64,000 nt of DNA from Streptomyces sp. LBL (GTDB taxonomy: Bacteria > Actinomycetota > Actinomycetes > Streptomycetales > Streptomycetaceae): assembly GCF_029893585.1 (NCBI RefSeq), contig NZ_JARXYX010000033.1, positions 1-64,000 on the forward strand, in the 5' to 3' direction. Positions 45,373 through 54,514 of the stretch are shown here, in pieces. A program made the translations under genes and the position numbers. Numbering within the stretch: position 1 is the stretch's first letter; each line of letters opens with the position of its first letter. The notes below the pieces were generated by a model. The model saw only the letters and a program-made list of their open reading frames with translations, ran no database searches and was not told the origin of the DNA.

Positions 45373-46775
45373 TCCCCGTAGTGGTCGTGGGCGTCGCCGT
45401 CCGCGGCGCGGCGTCGCCGGTCCCGCCCTGCCGTGTCATGCGCACCGCCAGCACGTGCTTGCACGGCCCTCGCCCGCCGCGGTACTCCGCCCACCACTGG
45501 CAGGTACAGCTCAGCCGCGCGTCCACGTCCCGTACCCGGTACGCGGAATCCCCGGAGATGACTGTGGCGAAGTCGCCGTCCAGGGTGACGGCATCCGCCG
45601 CCACGAGCGCCCGGGCGTCCCGCAGCCGCGGGTTGTGCCGCTCCGCGCGGTCGGCGTCGTACGGCAGCTCGCGGTGGAAGTACGCGGCTTCCGCGGTGTC
45701 GTAGCCGACCCGGCCCGCGGTGCCCAACCGGGTCAGCGCCGCCCGCACCCGCTCGACGGTGAGCCCGGCCCGCGCCGCGAGGTCGGCCACCTCGATACGC
45801 GGCTCCCAGGAGAGCAGTACGGCGACCAACTCGGCGTCGGACGCCGCCTCGTCGGTGGCCAGCGCCTCCAGCACCGCGCCCTCGCCGGAGAAACCCCGCA
45901 CCGCGTCCGGCGAGAGGGTCAGGGTCAGCCGCATGCCGGGCAGCGCCACCTCCCAGGCGCTGGAGACGGCGGTGCTGCCGGACGCCACCGCCGGACCGTA
46001 CAGCCGCAACGCCGTGGCATACCGCAGCACCCGGTGCAGGGCCACGAGCCGCTCCGGACCCGGCAGGCACACCGCACCCGGCACCGGACGGGTCACGGGC
46101 CGCAGCGAGCGACCTGCGGGCACCACCCACTGGGCCGCGGCCGCGGTACGGGACCTGCCGCGCGGCAGGGACCGCAGGAAACGCACCGCCTCGGCGGCGG
46201 GCAGTTCGGCCCGCAGATCGAACCCCGAAGCGATCACCTGCGTCTCGGCGAAGCCGCGCAGCCGGCGCTGCGGCAGCGGCACCTTCTTCTCCACCACCGG
46301 GCCGTCGAGCGTGGTGACCGCCAGCTCCTCCGGGCCGATCCGCAGGTGCAGCGGGTCGTGGGCGCCGATCCGTGACAGCGCCTCCCGCAGGGGGTTGTTG
46401 ACGTCGACGTTGGTGGTGCCGTGCCCGATGTCGTCGCCGTCCAGGCCGTCGTGCAGTACGTCCAGGCGGGCGTACACCCCGCAGCAACCGGAGAAGGACC
46501 GAAGCGCAGCCGCTCGCCGTTGCCGGTCACCACCGGATCCAGGGACCCGGTCAGTGTCCGCTGGTAGTAACGGGCGGTGGCAACGTGGGCCACCGACAGC
46601 AGCGCCGCCGACGCGGTCTGAGGAGACGTCAGGAACCCGGAAAGAACCGGGGATGGGCCTCAGCCCCGCGCGGGGACAGTCCACCGGAGGTCTGCAGGCC
46701 GAGCAGATTGCCCTCGCCGGTGGACCGCACTGCCGACGGCTGGGCGTATGCGTATGCCTGTAACGATCGCGTCAT
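45362..46775 (-). pseudogene. SWIM zinc-finger protein gene with a frameshift
   Basis: The SWIM motif near the C-terminus reads LSCTCQWWAEYRGGRGPCKH (CxCx(n)CxH), a zinc-binding module found with DNA- or protein-interaction functions. The rest (VDVNNPLREALSRIGAHDPL, GFSGEGAVLEALATDEAASD, IEVADLAARAGLTVERVRAA) matches full-length actinobacterial SWIM proteins. The N-terminal part runs in another frame: MTRSLQAYAYAQPSAVRSTG from an ATG at 46775 up to GNGERLRF, then the main frame resumes with SFSGCCGVYARLDVLHDGLD. One base appears to be missing near 46497-46500. Corrected, it would be about 470 residues. A sequencing error is as likely as a real mutation. Confidence 0.7.
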
Positions 46776-46946
46776 GGGCCAGAAGGTAGACCATGGCACC
46801 GACAATCGATCCCAGAATCAGACATAAGTTCGATCTGTGAGGCAAGGGGCCAGGGAGCGGCTCGTATCCTGGGTCGGCAGTCCATTCCTCGTACGTGCGC
46901 CCGGGTCGTGAGCCGGTGCGCGCTTCGGTGTGAGAGAGGTCGCACG

Positions 46947-48320
46947 TTGAGCCAGCCGAGCCCGCATCCGAGCGCAGGCCAGCAACCCGGTATCGGTACC
47001 GGCGTCAGCACCGGTACCAGCACCGGCGCCGACGCTGGCACCGGCATCCACGCGGGCACCACCACCGGCATCCACGCCTACGCCGCCTCGCGCATCCACC
47101 CCGATGCCAGCACCCGCACCACCGCCGGTATCCGCGTCGGGACAAGCACCGGCACGCAGACGACCCCGACCCCGACCCCGATTCCGGCCCCAACCCCGGT
47201 GCCGGCGTCGTACGGCGGCCTGGACCCGGGCCCGGAATCGAGCGTCGGCCCAAGCCCCCGCCCGCGTCAGATCCCCGTCATCGTGCTCGCCGGATTTCTG
47301 GGTTCCGGCAAGACCACCCTCCTCAACCATCTGCTCCACCACAGCGGCGGCAGCCGTATCGGTGCCGTCGTGAACGACTTCGGGGCCATCGAGATCGACG
47401 CCATGGCCGTCGCCGGCGCGCTCGGGGACTCCACCGTGTCCCTCGGCAACGGGTGTCTGTGCTGTGCCGTCGATGCCAGTGAGCTCGATGTCTATCTCGA
47501 ACGGCTTGCGCATCCCTCCGCCGGTATCGACGTCATCGTGATCGAGGCCAGTGGGATCGCCGAGCCGCGGGAACTCGTGCGCATGGTGCTCGCCAGCGGG
47601 CATCCGGGGATCGTGTACGGCGGGCTCGTCGAGGTCGTCGACGCGGCCGAGTTCGACGACACCCGAGCGAAACATCCCGAGATCGACCGGCACCTCGGCC
47701 TCGCCGACCTCGTCGTCGTCAACAAGCTGGACCGGACAGGGGACGCCGGACGTGTTCTCGACCTCGTCGGCTCCCTGACCGACCGAGCCGCCGTCGTGCC
47801 TGCTCGCTACGGCCGTATCGACCCCGAGTTCCTGTTCGACTGCCGGCCGAGCGAGGAGCGCGTCGGGCAGCTGTCCTTCGATGATCTGCACGATCACTCG
47901 GAGGGGGAGGAGCACGCCGACCATCTGCACTCCGCCTACGACAGCCTGTCCTTCACCTCCGAAGTTCCCCTCGACCCGCGTCGATTGATGCAGTTCCTCG
48001 ACAGCAGGCCCGAGGGGCTGTACCGGATCAAGGGGTACGTCGACTTCGGGCCGTACGACTCCCGCAACCGGTACGCCGTGCACGCTGTCGGGCGGTTCCT
48101 CCGGTTCTGTCCGGAGCCGTGGGCCGCCGCCGAGGCCCAGCTCACTCAGCTCGTGCTCATCGGCTCCGGCATCGACGCCGGAGCCCTCGGCAAGGCGCTG
48201 GAGGCGTGCGAGAGCGACGCCCCACACGCCGACGAGCACGGCATGTGGGGCGTTCTGCGCTACGTACAGGACCCGGACGACCCGGACGCCCCGGAGGAAG
48301 AGGTCTTCCAGGAGGCCTAG
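46947..48320 (+). CDS. CobW/G3E-family GTP-binding protein
   Basis: A 457-residue G3E GTPase, a metallochaperone family linked to zinc and cobalamin metabolism. After a repeat-rich extension come GFLGSGKTTLLNHLL (Walker A), GNGCLCCAVDASELDVYLER (the CxCC metal-binding switch motif), VIVIEASGIAEPRELVRMVL (Walker B area) and VVNKLDRTGD (NKxD guanine recognition). The C-terminal CobW domain ends RYAVHAVGRFLRF. An unusual Gly/Thr-rich low-complexity extension occupies about 90 N-terminal residues. A TTG start at 46947 has GAGAGAGG seven bases upstream; a GTG at 46908 is an alternative. Confidence 0.88.
   Translation: MSQPSPHPSAGQQPGIGTGVSTGTSTGADAGTGIHAGTTTGIHAYAASRIHPDASTRTTAGIRVGTSTGTQTTPTPTPIPAPTPVPASYGGLDPGPESSVGPSPRPRQIPVIVLAGFLGSGKTTLLNHLLHHSGGSRIGAVVNDFGAIEIDAMAVAGALGDSTVSLGNGCLCCAVDASELDVYLERLAHPSAGIDVIVIEASGIAEPRELVRMVLASGHPGIVYGGLVEVVDAAEFDDTRAKHPEIDRHLGLADLVVVNKLDRTGDAGRVLDLVGSLTDRAAVVPARYGRIDPEFLFDCRPSEERVGQLSFDDLHDHSEGEEHADHLHSAYDSLSFTSEVPLDPRRLMQFLDSRPEGLYRIKGYVDFGPYDSRNRYAVHAVGRFLRFCPEPWAAAEAQLTQLVLIGSGIDAGALGKALEACESDAPHADEHGMWGVLRYVQDPDDPDAPEEEVFQEA
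46980..47210 (+). repeat. Degenerate in-frame repeat of ACCGG-type units
   Basis: The DNA repeats units like GGCACCGGC and ATCCACGC, giving alternating Gly-Thr, Ala-Gly and Pro-Thr dipeptides at the N-terminus of the CobW protein (GTGVSTGTSTGADAGTG and PTPTPIPAPTPVP). The pattern points to slipped-strand expansion and is expected to vary between strains. Confidence 0.6.
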
Positions 48321-48326
48321 CCCCGC

Positions 48327-48415
48327 CCCAGGGCCCTAAGTCTGAGGGCGCTGGGTCCGGGCTCCAAGACCCAGGGCCCTGAGACCTGGTGCCCTGAGAC
48401 TCAGGGCCCTAGAAG
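48327..48415. repeat. Reiterated AGGGCCCT palindromes between convergent genes
   Basis: Three copies of the palindrome AGGGCCCT (at about 48332, 48373 and 48404) with similar flanks (CTGAGAC, CCTGAG) lie between the cobW-like gene and parC. Pairing of any two copies forms hairpins, so the stretch may terminate transcription from both directions. The last copy lies in the end of parC. Confidence 0.55.
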
Positions 48416-50865
48416 GGCCCGGCCACCACCGCCACCGTCTTGGCCAGAGACACGCCCGAGCCGTCGCGGCGCGGGTCCATCTCGGGGAGGTCGGCCGGTG
48501 TGCCGTTCTTCTGGGCCGCCTTGGCCGGCGTGGCGCCCGCCCAGGCCAGGGACAGGCAGTCCTCGCCCTTGAGGAAGCGCTGGCAGCGGACACCGCCGGT
48601 GGCGCGGCCCTTGCGCGGGTACTGGTCGAACGGGGTCAGCTTGGCCGTGGTCTGCACGGAGTCGTCCAGTGTGCCGCGTGAGCCGGCCACCGTGAACACC
48701 ACCGCCTCCGCGGCCGGGTCCACCGCCGTGAAGGTGATGACCTTCGCGCCCTCCGTGAGCTTGATGCCGGTCATGCCACCCGCCGGGCGGCCCTGGGGGC
48801 GGACCTGCGAGGCCTGGTAGCGCAGCAGTTGCGCGTCGTCGGTGATGAAGATCAGGTCCTCCTCACCGGTGCGCAACTCGACCGCGCCGACGATCCGGTC
48901 GCCCTCCTTGAGGGTGATGACCTCCAGTTCGCCCTTGTTGGTCGGGTAGTCGGGGACCACGCGTTTGACCACGCCCTGTTCGGTGCCGATCGCGAGGCCC
49001 GGGGACGACTCGTCGAGCGTGGTCAGACAGATCACCGTCTCGTTTCCCTCCAGGGAGACGAACTCCGAGATCGGTGCCCCTCCGGAGAGGTTCGGCGCGA
49101 CCGCCGTATCCGGGAGCTGGGGCAGGTCGACCACGTTCACCCGCAGCAGACGCCCGGTGGACGTCACCACGCCGATCTCGCCGCGCGCGGTGGCCGGTAC
49201 CGCCGAGACGATCACGTCGTGCTTGGCTCGCCTGACGTCGGCGTCCTCCGGGAACGGTTCGCCGTTGGCCGTACGGGCCAGCAGATCCGTCGAGGACAGC
49301 AGCACCCGGCACGGGTCGTCGGCCACCTGGAGCGGCACGGTCGCCGCCGGAGCGCCGGCCGACTCCAGCAGGACCGTACGCCGCTCGGTGCCGAACTTCT
49401 TGGCCACCGCGGCCAGTTCGGCTGAGACCAGCTTGCGCAGCTCGGCGTCCGACTCCAGGATCCGGGTCAGCTCCGCGATCTCCTCGTTGAGCCGCTCCTT
49501 CTCCGCCTCCAGCTCGAGGCGGTCGAACTTCGTGAGGCGGCGCAGCGGGGTGTCGAGGATGTACTGGGTCTGGATCTCCGACAGCGAGAAGGCCTCCATC
49601 AGGCGCTGCTTCGCCTGGGCGGAGTTGTCGCTGGACCGGATGAGGCGGATCACCTCGTCGATGTCGATCAGCGCGGTGAGCAGGCCCTCGACCAGGTGCA
49701 GCCGGTCGCGCCGCTTGGTGCGGCGGAACTCGCTGCGGCGGCGCACGACCTCGAAGCGGTGGTCGAGGTAGACCTCGAGGAGTTCCTTGAGGCCCAGGGT
49801 GAGGGGCTGGCCGTCCACCAGCGCCACGTTGTTGACGCCGAACGACTCCTCCATGGGCGTCAGTTTGTAGAGCTGCTCCAGGACGGCCTCCGGCACGAAG
49901 CCGTTCTTGATCTCGATGACCAGGCGCAGGCCGTGCGCGCGGTCTGTGAGGTCCTTGACGTCGGCGATGCCCTGCAGTCTCTTCGAGCCGACCAGGTCCT
50001 TGATCTTGGCGATCACCTTCTCCGGGCCGACCGAGAAGGGCAACTCGGTGACGACCAGCCCCTTGCGGCGCGGTGTCACGTCGTCCACCGCGACCGTCGC
50101 GCGGATCTTGAAGGTGCCGCGGCCCGTCTCGTACGCGTCACGGATGCCGGTCAGGCCCACGATCCGGCCGCCGGTGGGCAGGTCGGGGCCCGGGACGTGC
50201 CGCATCAGGGCGTCCAGATCCGCGTTCGGGTAGCGGATCAGGTGGCGCGCGGCCGCGATGACCTCGGCCAGATTGTGCGGCGGCATGTTGGTGGCCATGC
50301 CGACCGCGATGCCGGAGGCGCCGTTCACCAGGAGGTTCGGGAAGGCGGCAGGCAGGGCTGCCGGCTCCTGCTCCTGGCCGTCGTAGTTGGGTGCGAAGTC
50401 GACGGTGTCCTCGTCGATGGACTCCGTCATCAGGTCCGCCGCCTGGGCCATCCGGCACTCGGTGTACCGCATGGCGGCCGGCGGGTCGTCGTTGCCCAGC
50501 GATCCGAAGTTGCCGTGGCCGTCGACCAGGGGGACACGCATCGAGAACGGCTGGGCCATGCGTACCAGGGCGTCGTAGATCGACGTGTCGCCGTGCGGGT
50601 GCAACTTACCCATGACCTCGCCGACGACGCGGGCGCACTTCACATAGCCGCGGTCGGGACGCAGGCCCATCTCGTTCATCTGGTACACGATGCGACGGTG
50701 TACCGGCTTCAAGCCGTCCCGGGCGTCCGGCAGGGCGCGGGAGTAGATGACCGAGTACGCGTACTCGAGGAACGAGCCCTTCATCTCGTCCACGACGTCG
50801 ATGTCGAGGATCCGCTCCTCGTACGAGTCGTCGGGCGGCGGGGTCTTCGTGCTGCGGCGGGCCAT
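48409..50865 (-). CDS. parC: DNA topoisomerase IV subunit A
   Basis: An 818-residue type IIA topoisomerase breakage-rejoining subunit. The N-terminus has LEYAYSVIYSRALPDARDGL and KPVHRRIVYQMNEMG; the winged-helix region has YVKCARVVGEVMGKLHPHGD; the catalytic Tyr lies in AAMRYTECRMA (about residue 134). FPNLLVNGASGIAVGMATNM follows, then the coiled-coil tower and C-terminal blades such as GEIGVVTSTGRLLRVNVVDL. The QRRGGKG-type GyrA box is not seen, which fits ParC rather than GyrA. Its partner parE is at 25-27 kb. The ATG at 50865 is preferred over 50910 because AGGAGGAG precedes it. Confidence 0.95.
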   Translation of the reverse strand: MARRSTKTPPPDDSYEERILDIDVVDEMKGSFLEYAYSVIYSRALPDARDGLKPVHRRIVYQMNEMGLRPDRGYVKCARVVGEVMGKLHPHGDTSIYDALVRMAQPFSMRVPLVDGHGNFGSLGNDDPPAAMRYTECRMAQAADLMTESIDEDTVDFAPNYDGQEQEPAALPAAFPNLLVNGASGIAVGMATNMPPHNLAEVIAAARHLIRYPNADLDALMRHVPGPDLPTGGRIVGLTGIRDAYETGRGTFKIRATVAVDDVTPRRKGLVVTELPFSVGPEKVIAKIKDLVGSKRLQGIADVKDLTDRAHGLRLVIEIKNGFVPEAVLEQLYKLTPMEESFGVNNVALVDGQPLTLGLKELLEVYLDHRFEVVRRRSEFRRTKRRDRLHLVEGLLTALIDIDEVIRLIRSSDNSAQAKQRLMEAFSLSEIQTQYILDTPLRRLTKFDRLELEAEKERLNEEIAELTRILESDAELRKLVSAELAAVAKKFGTERRTVLLESAGAPAATVPLQVADDPCRVLLSSTDLLARTANGEPFPEDADVRRAKHDVIVSAVPATARGEIGVVTSTGRLLRVNVVDLPQLPDTAVAPNLSGGAPISEFVSLEGNETVICLTTLDESSPGLAIGTEQGVVKRVVPDYPTNKGELEVITLKEGDRIVGAVELRTGEEDLIFITDDAQLLRYQASQVRPQGRPAGGMTGIKLTEGAKVITFTAVDPAAEAVVFTVAGSRGTLDDSVQTTAKLTPFDQYPRKGRATGGVRCQRFLKGEDCLSLAWAGATPAKAAQKNGTPADLPEMDPRRDGSGVSLAKTVAVVAGPF

Positions 50866-51398
50866 CGCTGCCGGCTCCTCCTGTTTGCTGGTCGCTCGCC
50901 TACGGGGCACTCACGTCGGTGTAGACAGGGCGATCGTGCTCAGCCCTGCGGGCTTCCGCGCGATCACCCTCTCGGCACCGACGCGTCCCTCCGGCTCACT
51001 CTTGCTGAAGCGTGAACGGGATCTGACGCGGACCATTGTGGACCGCGGCACTGACAACGACGGACCGGACCCGACGTAAGCCGCCCGGCCCGGCGGCGGG
51101 ACGTGCCGCCCGCGCCGCTGCGTGCCGCCCAGGCGCGGCACAACTGCCCGCAGGCTACGGCACCGCGACCGCCGCCCGCCTCCGCCTCCCCTCCGCTGCC
51201 CGTCCGGGCCCCCTCTCGCACCGCGCGCTCCGTCCGCCCAGGCCTCCCTCCCGGCACCCGCCCACCGCCCGCTCCGATCTCGCTCAGGGCGTACGCGGTG
51301 CGGGAACTTCGCGGAGGGTCCGCACGCTTGCATACAGTGGCAGGACCGGCAGGAAAACCGCGGTTTCCAGGACCGCGACCCCGATCGAAGGGACGTAC
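50866..51398. other. Control region between parC and the M16 genes
   Basis: About 530 bases between divergent genes. TACAGT at 51333-51338 is a plausible -10 element for the M16 operon, giving a leader of roughly 55 bases. The open frames across 50911-51333 are Arg/Gly-rich shadows. No gene is supported. Confidence 0.5.
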
Positions 51399-52763
51399 AT
51401 GCCCATGGGTCACACGGCCACAGCCCAGGCAGGCTCCGGGGGCCTGACAGCGAGCGAGCACCGGCTGGCCAACGGCCTGCGCGTGGTGCTCTCCGAGGAC
51501 CATCTGACCCCGGTCGCGGCGGTGTGCCTCTGGTACGACGTCGGCTCGCGCCACGAGGTCAAGGGACGTACCGGTCTGGCTCACCTTTTCGAGCACCTCA
51601 TGTTCCAGGGCTCGGCACAGGTCAAGGGCAACGGTCACTTCGAGCTGATCCAGGGTGCGGGCGGCTCGCTCAACGGCACCACCAGCTTCGAGCGCACCAA
51701 CTACTTCGAGACCATGCCGACCCACCAGCTGGAGCTCGCCCTCTGGCTGGAGGCCGACCGGATGGGCTCCCTGCTGACCGCCCTCGACGACGAATCGATG
51801 GAGAACCAGCGCGATGTCGTCAAGAACGAGCGCCGGCAGCGCTACGACAACGTCCCCTACGGCACGGCGTTCGAGAAGCTGACCGCCCTCGCCTACCCGG
51901 AGGGCCACCCCTACCACCACACCCCGATCGGCTCGATGGCCGACCTGGACGCGGCCACCCTGGAGGACGCGCGCGCGTTCTTCCGCACGTACTACGCGCC
52001 CAACAACGCCGTCCTGTCGGTGGTCGGCGACATCGACCCGGAGCAGACACTCGCCTGGGTCGAGAAGTACTTCGGGTCCATCCCGGCGCACGACGGCAAG
52101 CCCACACCGCGCGACGGCGCGCTGCCCGACGTCATCGGCGAGCAGCTGCGCGAGGTCGTCGAGGAGGAGGTCCCGGCGCGGGCCCTGATGGCCGCCTACC
52201 GGCTGCCGCAGGACGGCACGCGCGCGTGCGACGCGGCCGACCTGGCCCTCACCGTCCTCGGCGGCGGCGAGTCCTCCCGTCTCTACAACCGGCTGGTACG
52301 GCGTGACCGTACGGCCGTCGCGGCCGGCTTCGGCCTGCTGCGGCTGGCCGGGGCGCCCTCCCTGGGCTGGCTGGACGTGAAGACCTCCGGCGACGTCGAA
52401 GTCCCGGTCATCGAGGCGGCCATCGACGAGGAGCTCGCCCGGTTCGCCGAGGAGGGCCCCACGGCCGAGGAAATGGAGCGGGCCCAGGCCCAGTTGGAGC
52501 GCGAGTGGCTGGACCGGCTCGGCACGGTCGCGGGCCGCGCCGACGAACTGTGCCGGTTCGCCGTCCTGTTCGGCGACCCGCAGCTCGCCCTCACCGCTGT
52601 CCAGCGTGTCCTGGAGGTGAGCCCCGAGGAGGTCCAGGAGGTCGCCAAGGCCCGCCTGCGAGCCGCCAACCGCGCGGTGCTCGTCTACGAGCCCACTGCC
52701 GCCGAAGCCGAAGCCGAAGACGCCGCAGCCACCGACGAGAACGACGAGGAGGCGGCCCAGTGA
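51399..52763 (+). CDS. M16 family zinc peptidase (catalytic subunit)
   Basis: A 454-residue member of the pitrilysin/processing-peptidase family. The inverted zinc motif HLFEHLMF (HxxEH, about residues 62-66) and the distal zinc ligand Glu in DVVKNERRQRYDN make it catalytically competent. Other family features are NGLRVVLSEDHLTPVAAVCL at the start and AYRLPQDGTRACDAADLALT in the C-terminal half. No signal peptide is visible, so it acts in the cytoplasm or is exported unconventionally. It overlaps the next M16 gene by four bases, forming a two-subunit enzyme of the processing-peptidase type. The ATG at 51399 follows GAAGGGA; a second ATG at 51405 is an alternative. Confidence 0.92.
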   Translation: MPMGHTATAQAGSGGLTASEHRLANGLRVVLSEDHLTPVAAVCLWYDVGSRHEVKGRTGLAHLFEHLMFQGSAQVKGNGHFELIQGAGGSLNGTTSFERTNYFETMPTHQLELALWLEADRMGSLLTALDDESMENQRDVVKNERRQRYDNVPYGTAFEKLTALAYPEGHPYHHTPIGSMADLDAATLEDARAFFRTYYAPNNAVLSVVGDIDPEQTLAWVEKYFGSIPAHDGKPTPRDGALPDVIGEQLREVVEEEVPARALMAAYRLPQDGTRACDAADLALTVLGGGESSRLYNRLVRRDRTAVAAGFGLLRLAGAPSLGWLDVKTSGDVEVPVIEAAIDEELARFAEEGPTAEEMERAQAQLEREWLDRLGTVAGRADELCRFAVLFGDPQLALTAVQRVLEVSPEEVQEVAKARLRAANRAVLVYEPTAAEAEAEDAAATDENDEEAAQ

Positions 52764-54148
52764 CCGAGCTCGCCGCGATGGAATTCCACTCCCAGCCCCA
52801 GGCGGGCGAGGCCAGGCCCTGGGCGTTCCCGGCCCCCGAGCGCGGGGCGCTCGACAACGGCCTCACGCTACTGCGCTGCCACCGCCCCGGCCAGCAGGTC
52901 GTCGCGGTCGAGGTGCTGCTGGACGCGCCCCTGGAGGCCGAGCCGGCTGGTCTGGACGGCGTGGCCACGATCATGGCGCGGGCCTTCTCCGAGGGCACCG
53001 ACAAGCACTCCGCCGAGGAGTTCGCCGCCGAGTTGGAGCGCTGCGGCGCCACTCTCGACGCGCACGCCGACCACCCCGGCGTACGGCTCTCCCTCGAAGT
53101 CCCCGTCTCCCGCCTGACCAAGGGCCTGGGGCTGCTCGCCGACGCCCTCAGGGCGCCCGCGTTCGCGGACAGCGAGGTCGACCGGCTCGTCCGCAACCGC
53201 CTCGACGAGATTCCGCACGAGATGGCCAACCCCTCCCGTCGGGCCGCCAAGGAGCTCTCCAAGGAGTTGTTCCCGGCGACCTCCCGCATGTCGCGTCCGC
53301 GCCAGGGCACCGAGAAGACGGTCGAGAGCATCGACTCCGCGGCCGTACGTGCCTTCTACGAGAAGCACGTCCGTCCGGCGACCGCCACAGCCGTGGTCGT
53401 CGGCGACCTCACCGACGTCGACCTCGACGCGCTGCTCGGCGAGACGCTCGGCGCCTGGACCGGTTCCTCGGCCCAGCCGCGTCCGGTGCCCCCGGTGACC
53501 GCCGACGACACCGGCCGGGTCGTCATCGTGGACCGCCCCGGTGCCGTCCAGACGCAGTTGCTGATCGGCCGCGTCGGCGCCGACCGGCACGCGCGCGTAT
53601 GGCCCGCTCAGGTCCTCGGCACGTACTGCCTGGGCGGCACCCTCACCTCCCGTCTGGACCGTGTCCTGCGCGAGGAGAAGGGCTACACCTACGGAGTGCG
53701 GGCGTTCGGGCAGGTCCTGCGCTCGACCTCGGACGGATCGGGCGCCGCGATGCTCGCCATCAGCGGCTCCGTCGACACCCCGAACACCGGTCCCGCCCTG
53801 GCGGACCTGTGGACCGTGCTGCGCACGCTCGCCGCGGAGGGCCTGACCGACGCCGAGCGCGATGTGGCCGTGCAGAACCTCGTGGGTGTGGCGCCGCTGA
53901 AGTACGAGACCGCGGGGGCCGTCGCGGGCACGCTGGCCGACCAGGTCGAGCAGCACCTGCCCGACGACTTCCAGGCGACGCTGTACCGGCAACTCGCGTC
54001 GACGGGCACCGTGGAGGCCACCGCGGCCGTCGTGAGCGCCTTCCCGGTGGACCGTCTGGTGACGGTCCTCGTCGGTGACGCGGCGCAGATCAAGGCGCCC
54101 GTCGAGGCCCTGGGCATCGGCGAGGTCACGGTCGTGTCCGCCGAGTAG
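52760..54148 (+). CDS. M16 family protein without the zinc motif (partner subunit)
   Basis: A 462-residue M16 homologue. The position of the HxxEH motif is replaced (GVATIMARAFSEGTDKHSAE), so it cannot bind zinc. It keeps the substrate-binding Arg-Tyr region in LREEKGYTYGVRAFGQVLRS. In bacterial two-subunit M16 enzymes one subunit carries zinc and the other this R/Y pair, so this is the partner of the protein encoded just upstream. The GTG start overlaps the preceding stop codon (GTGA). A hairpin follows the gene at 54161. Confidence 0.9.
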   Translation: MTELAAMEFHSQPQAGEARPWAFPAPERGALDNGLTLLRCHRPGQQVVAVEVLLDAPLEAEPAGLDGVATIMARAFSEGTDKHSAEEFAAELERCGATLDAHADHPGVRLSLEVPVSRLTKGLGLLADALRAPAFADSEVDRLVRNRLDEIPHEMANPSRRAAKELSKELFPATSRMSRPRQGTEKTVESIDSAAVRAFYEKHVRPATATAVVVGDLTDVDLDALLGETLGAWTGSSAQPRPVPPVTADDTGRVVIVDRPGAVQTQLLIGRVGADRHARVWPAQVLGTYCLGGTLTSRLDRVLREEKGYTYGVRAFGQVLRSTSDGSGAAMLAISGSVDTPNTGPALADLWTVLRTLAAEGLTDAERDVAVQNLVGVAPLKYETAGAVAGTLADQVEQHLPDDFQATLYRQLASTGTVEATAAVVSAFPVDRLVTVLVGDAAQIKAPVEALGIGEVTVVSAE

Positions 54149-54160
54149 CGCCGCGCGCGT

Positions 54161-54194
54161 GGGGCCCTGGTGACCTGTGAGTCGCCAGGGCCCC
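54161..54194 (+). terminator. Terminator after the M16 operon
   Basis: GGGGCCCTGGTGAC (54161-54174) and GTCGCCAGGGCCCC (54181-54194) form a 14-base stem with one non-complementary position and a six-base loop, 12 bases after the stop codon. Confidence 0.7.
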
Positions 54195-54339
54195 TGATGT
54201 CCGAATTGAGGGAGAGGTTGCCTGTCTGCCCTGTGGTGTGCGCTACAAACGCCACGATCCGTTTGGGAATTGAAACGTGCCCGTTTAGCGTCGTCCAGGC
54301 TGTCCGTCAGGCACCGCGCCGCACCCGCGGCACCGGACA

Positions 54340-54500
54340 GTCATCGCCGAGTCCCCGCATGGCGCGAGCCAGGGGAGCCGGGGACCCACACCACAAGTCC
54401 CTGGGGTGAATCGGACGCCCGCGCGCACCGCGAGGGGGTCCGTAGGAGACCTTCCTGCTCCGAACCCGTCAGCTAACCCGGTAGGCGAGAAGGAAGGAAA
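54340..54500 (+). promoter_or_regulatory. Cyclic di-AMP riboswitch (ydaO-yuaA class)
   Basis: The leader shows the conserved blocks of this class: AGGGGAGCCGGGGACCC near 54371-54387, GGGGTGAATCGGACG near 54403-54417, GTAGGAGACCTTCCTGCTCC near 54442-54461, then CCGAACCCGTCAGCTAACCC and GGTAGGCGAGAAGGAAAGG next to the start of an M23 peptidase gene. In actinobacteria these riboswitches shut off cell-wall hydrolase genes when c-di-AMP is high. The exact 5' limit of the fold is approximate. Confidence 0.88.
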
Positions 54501-54514
54501 GGATCAGCCACCAC

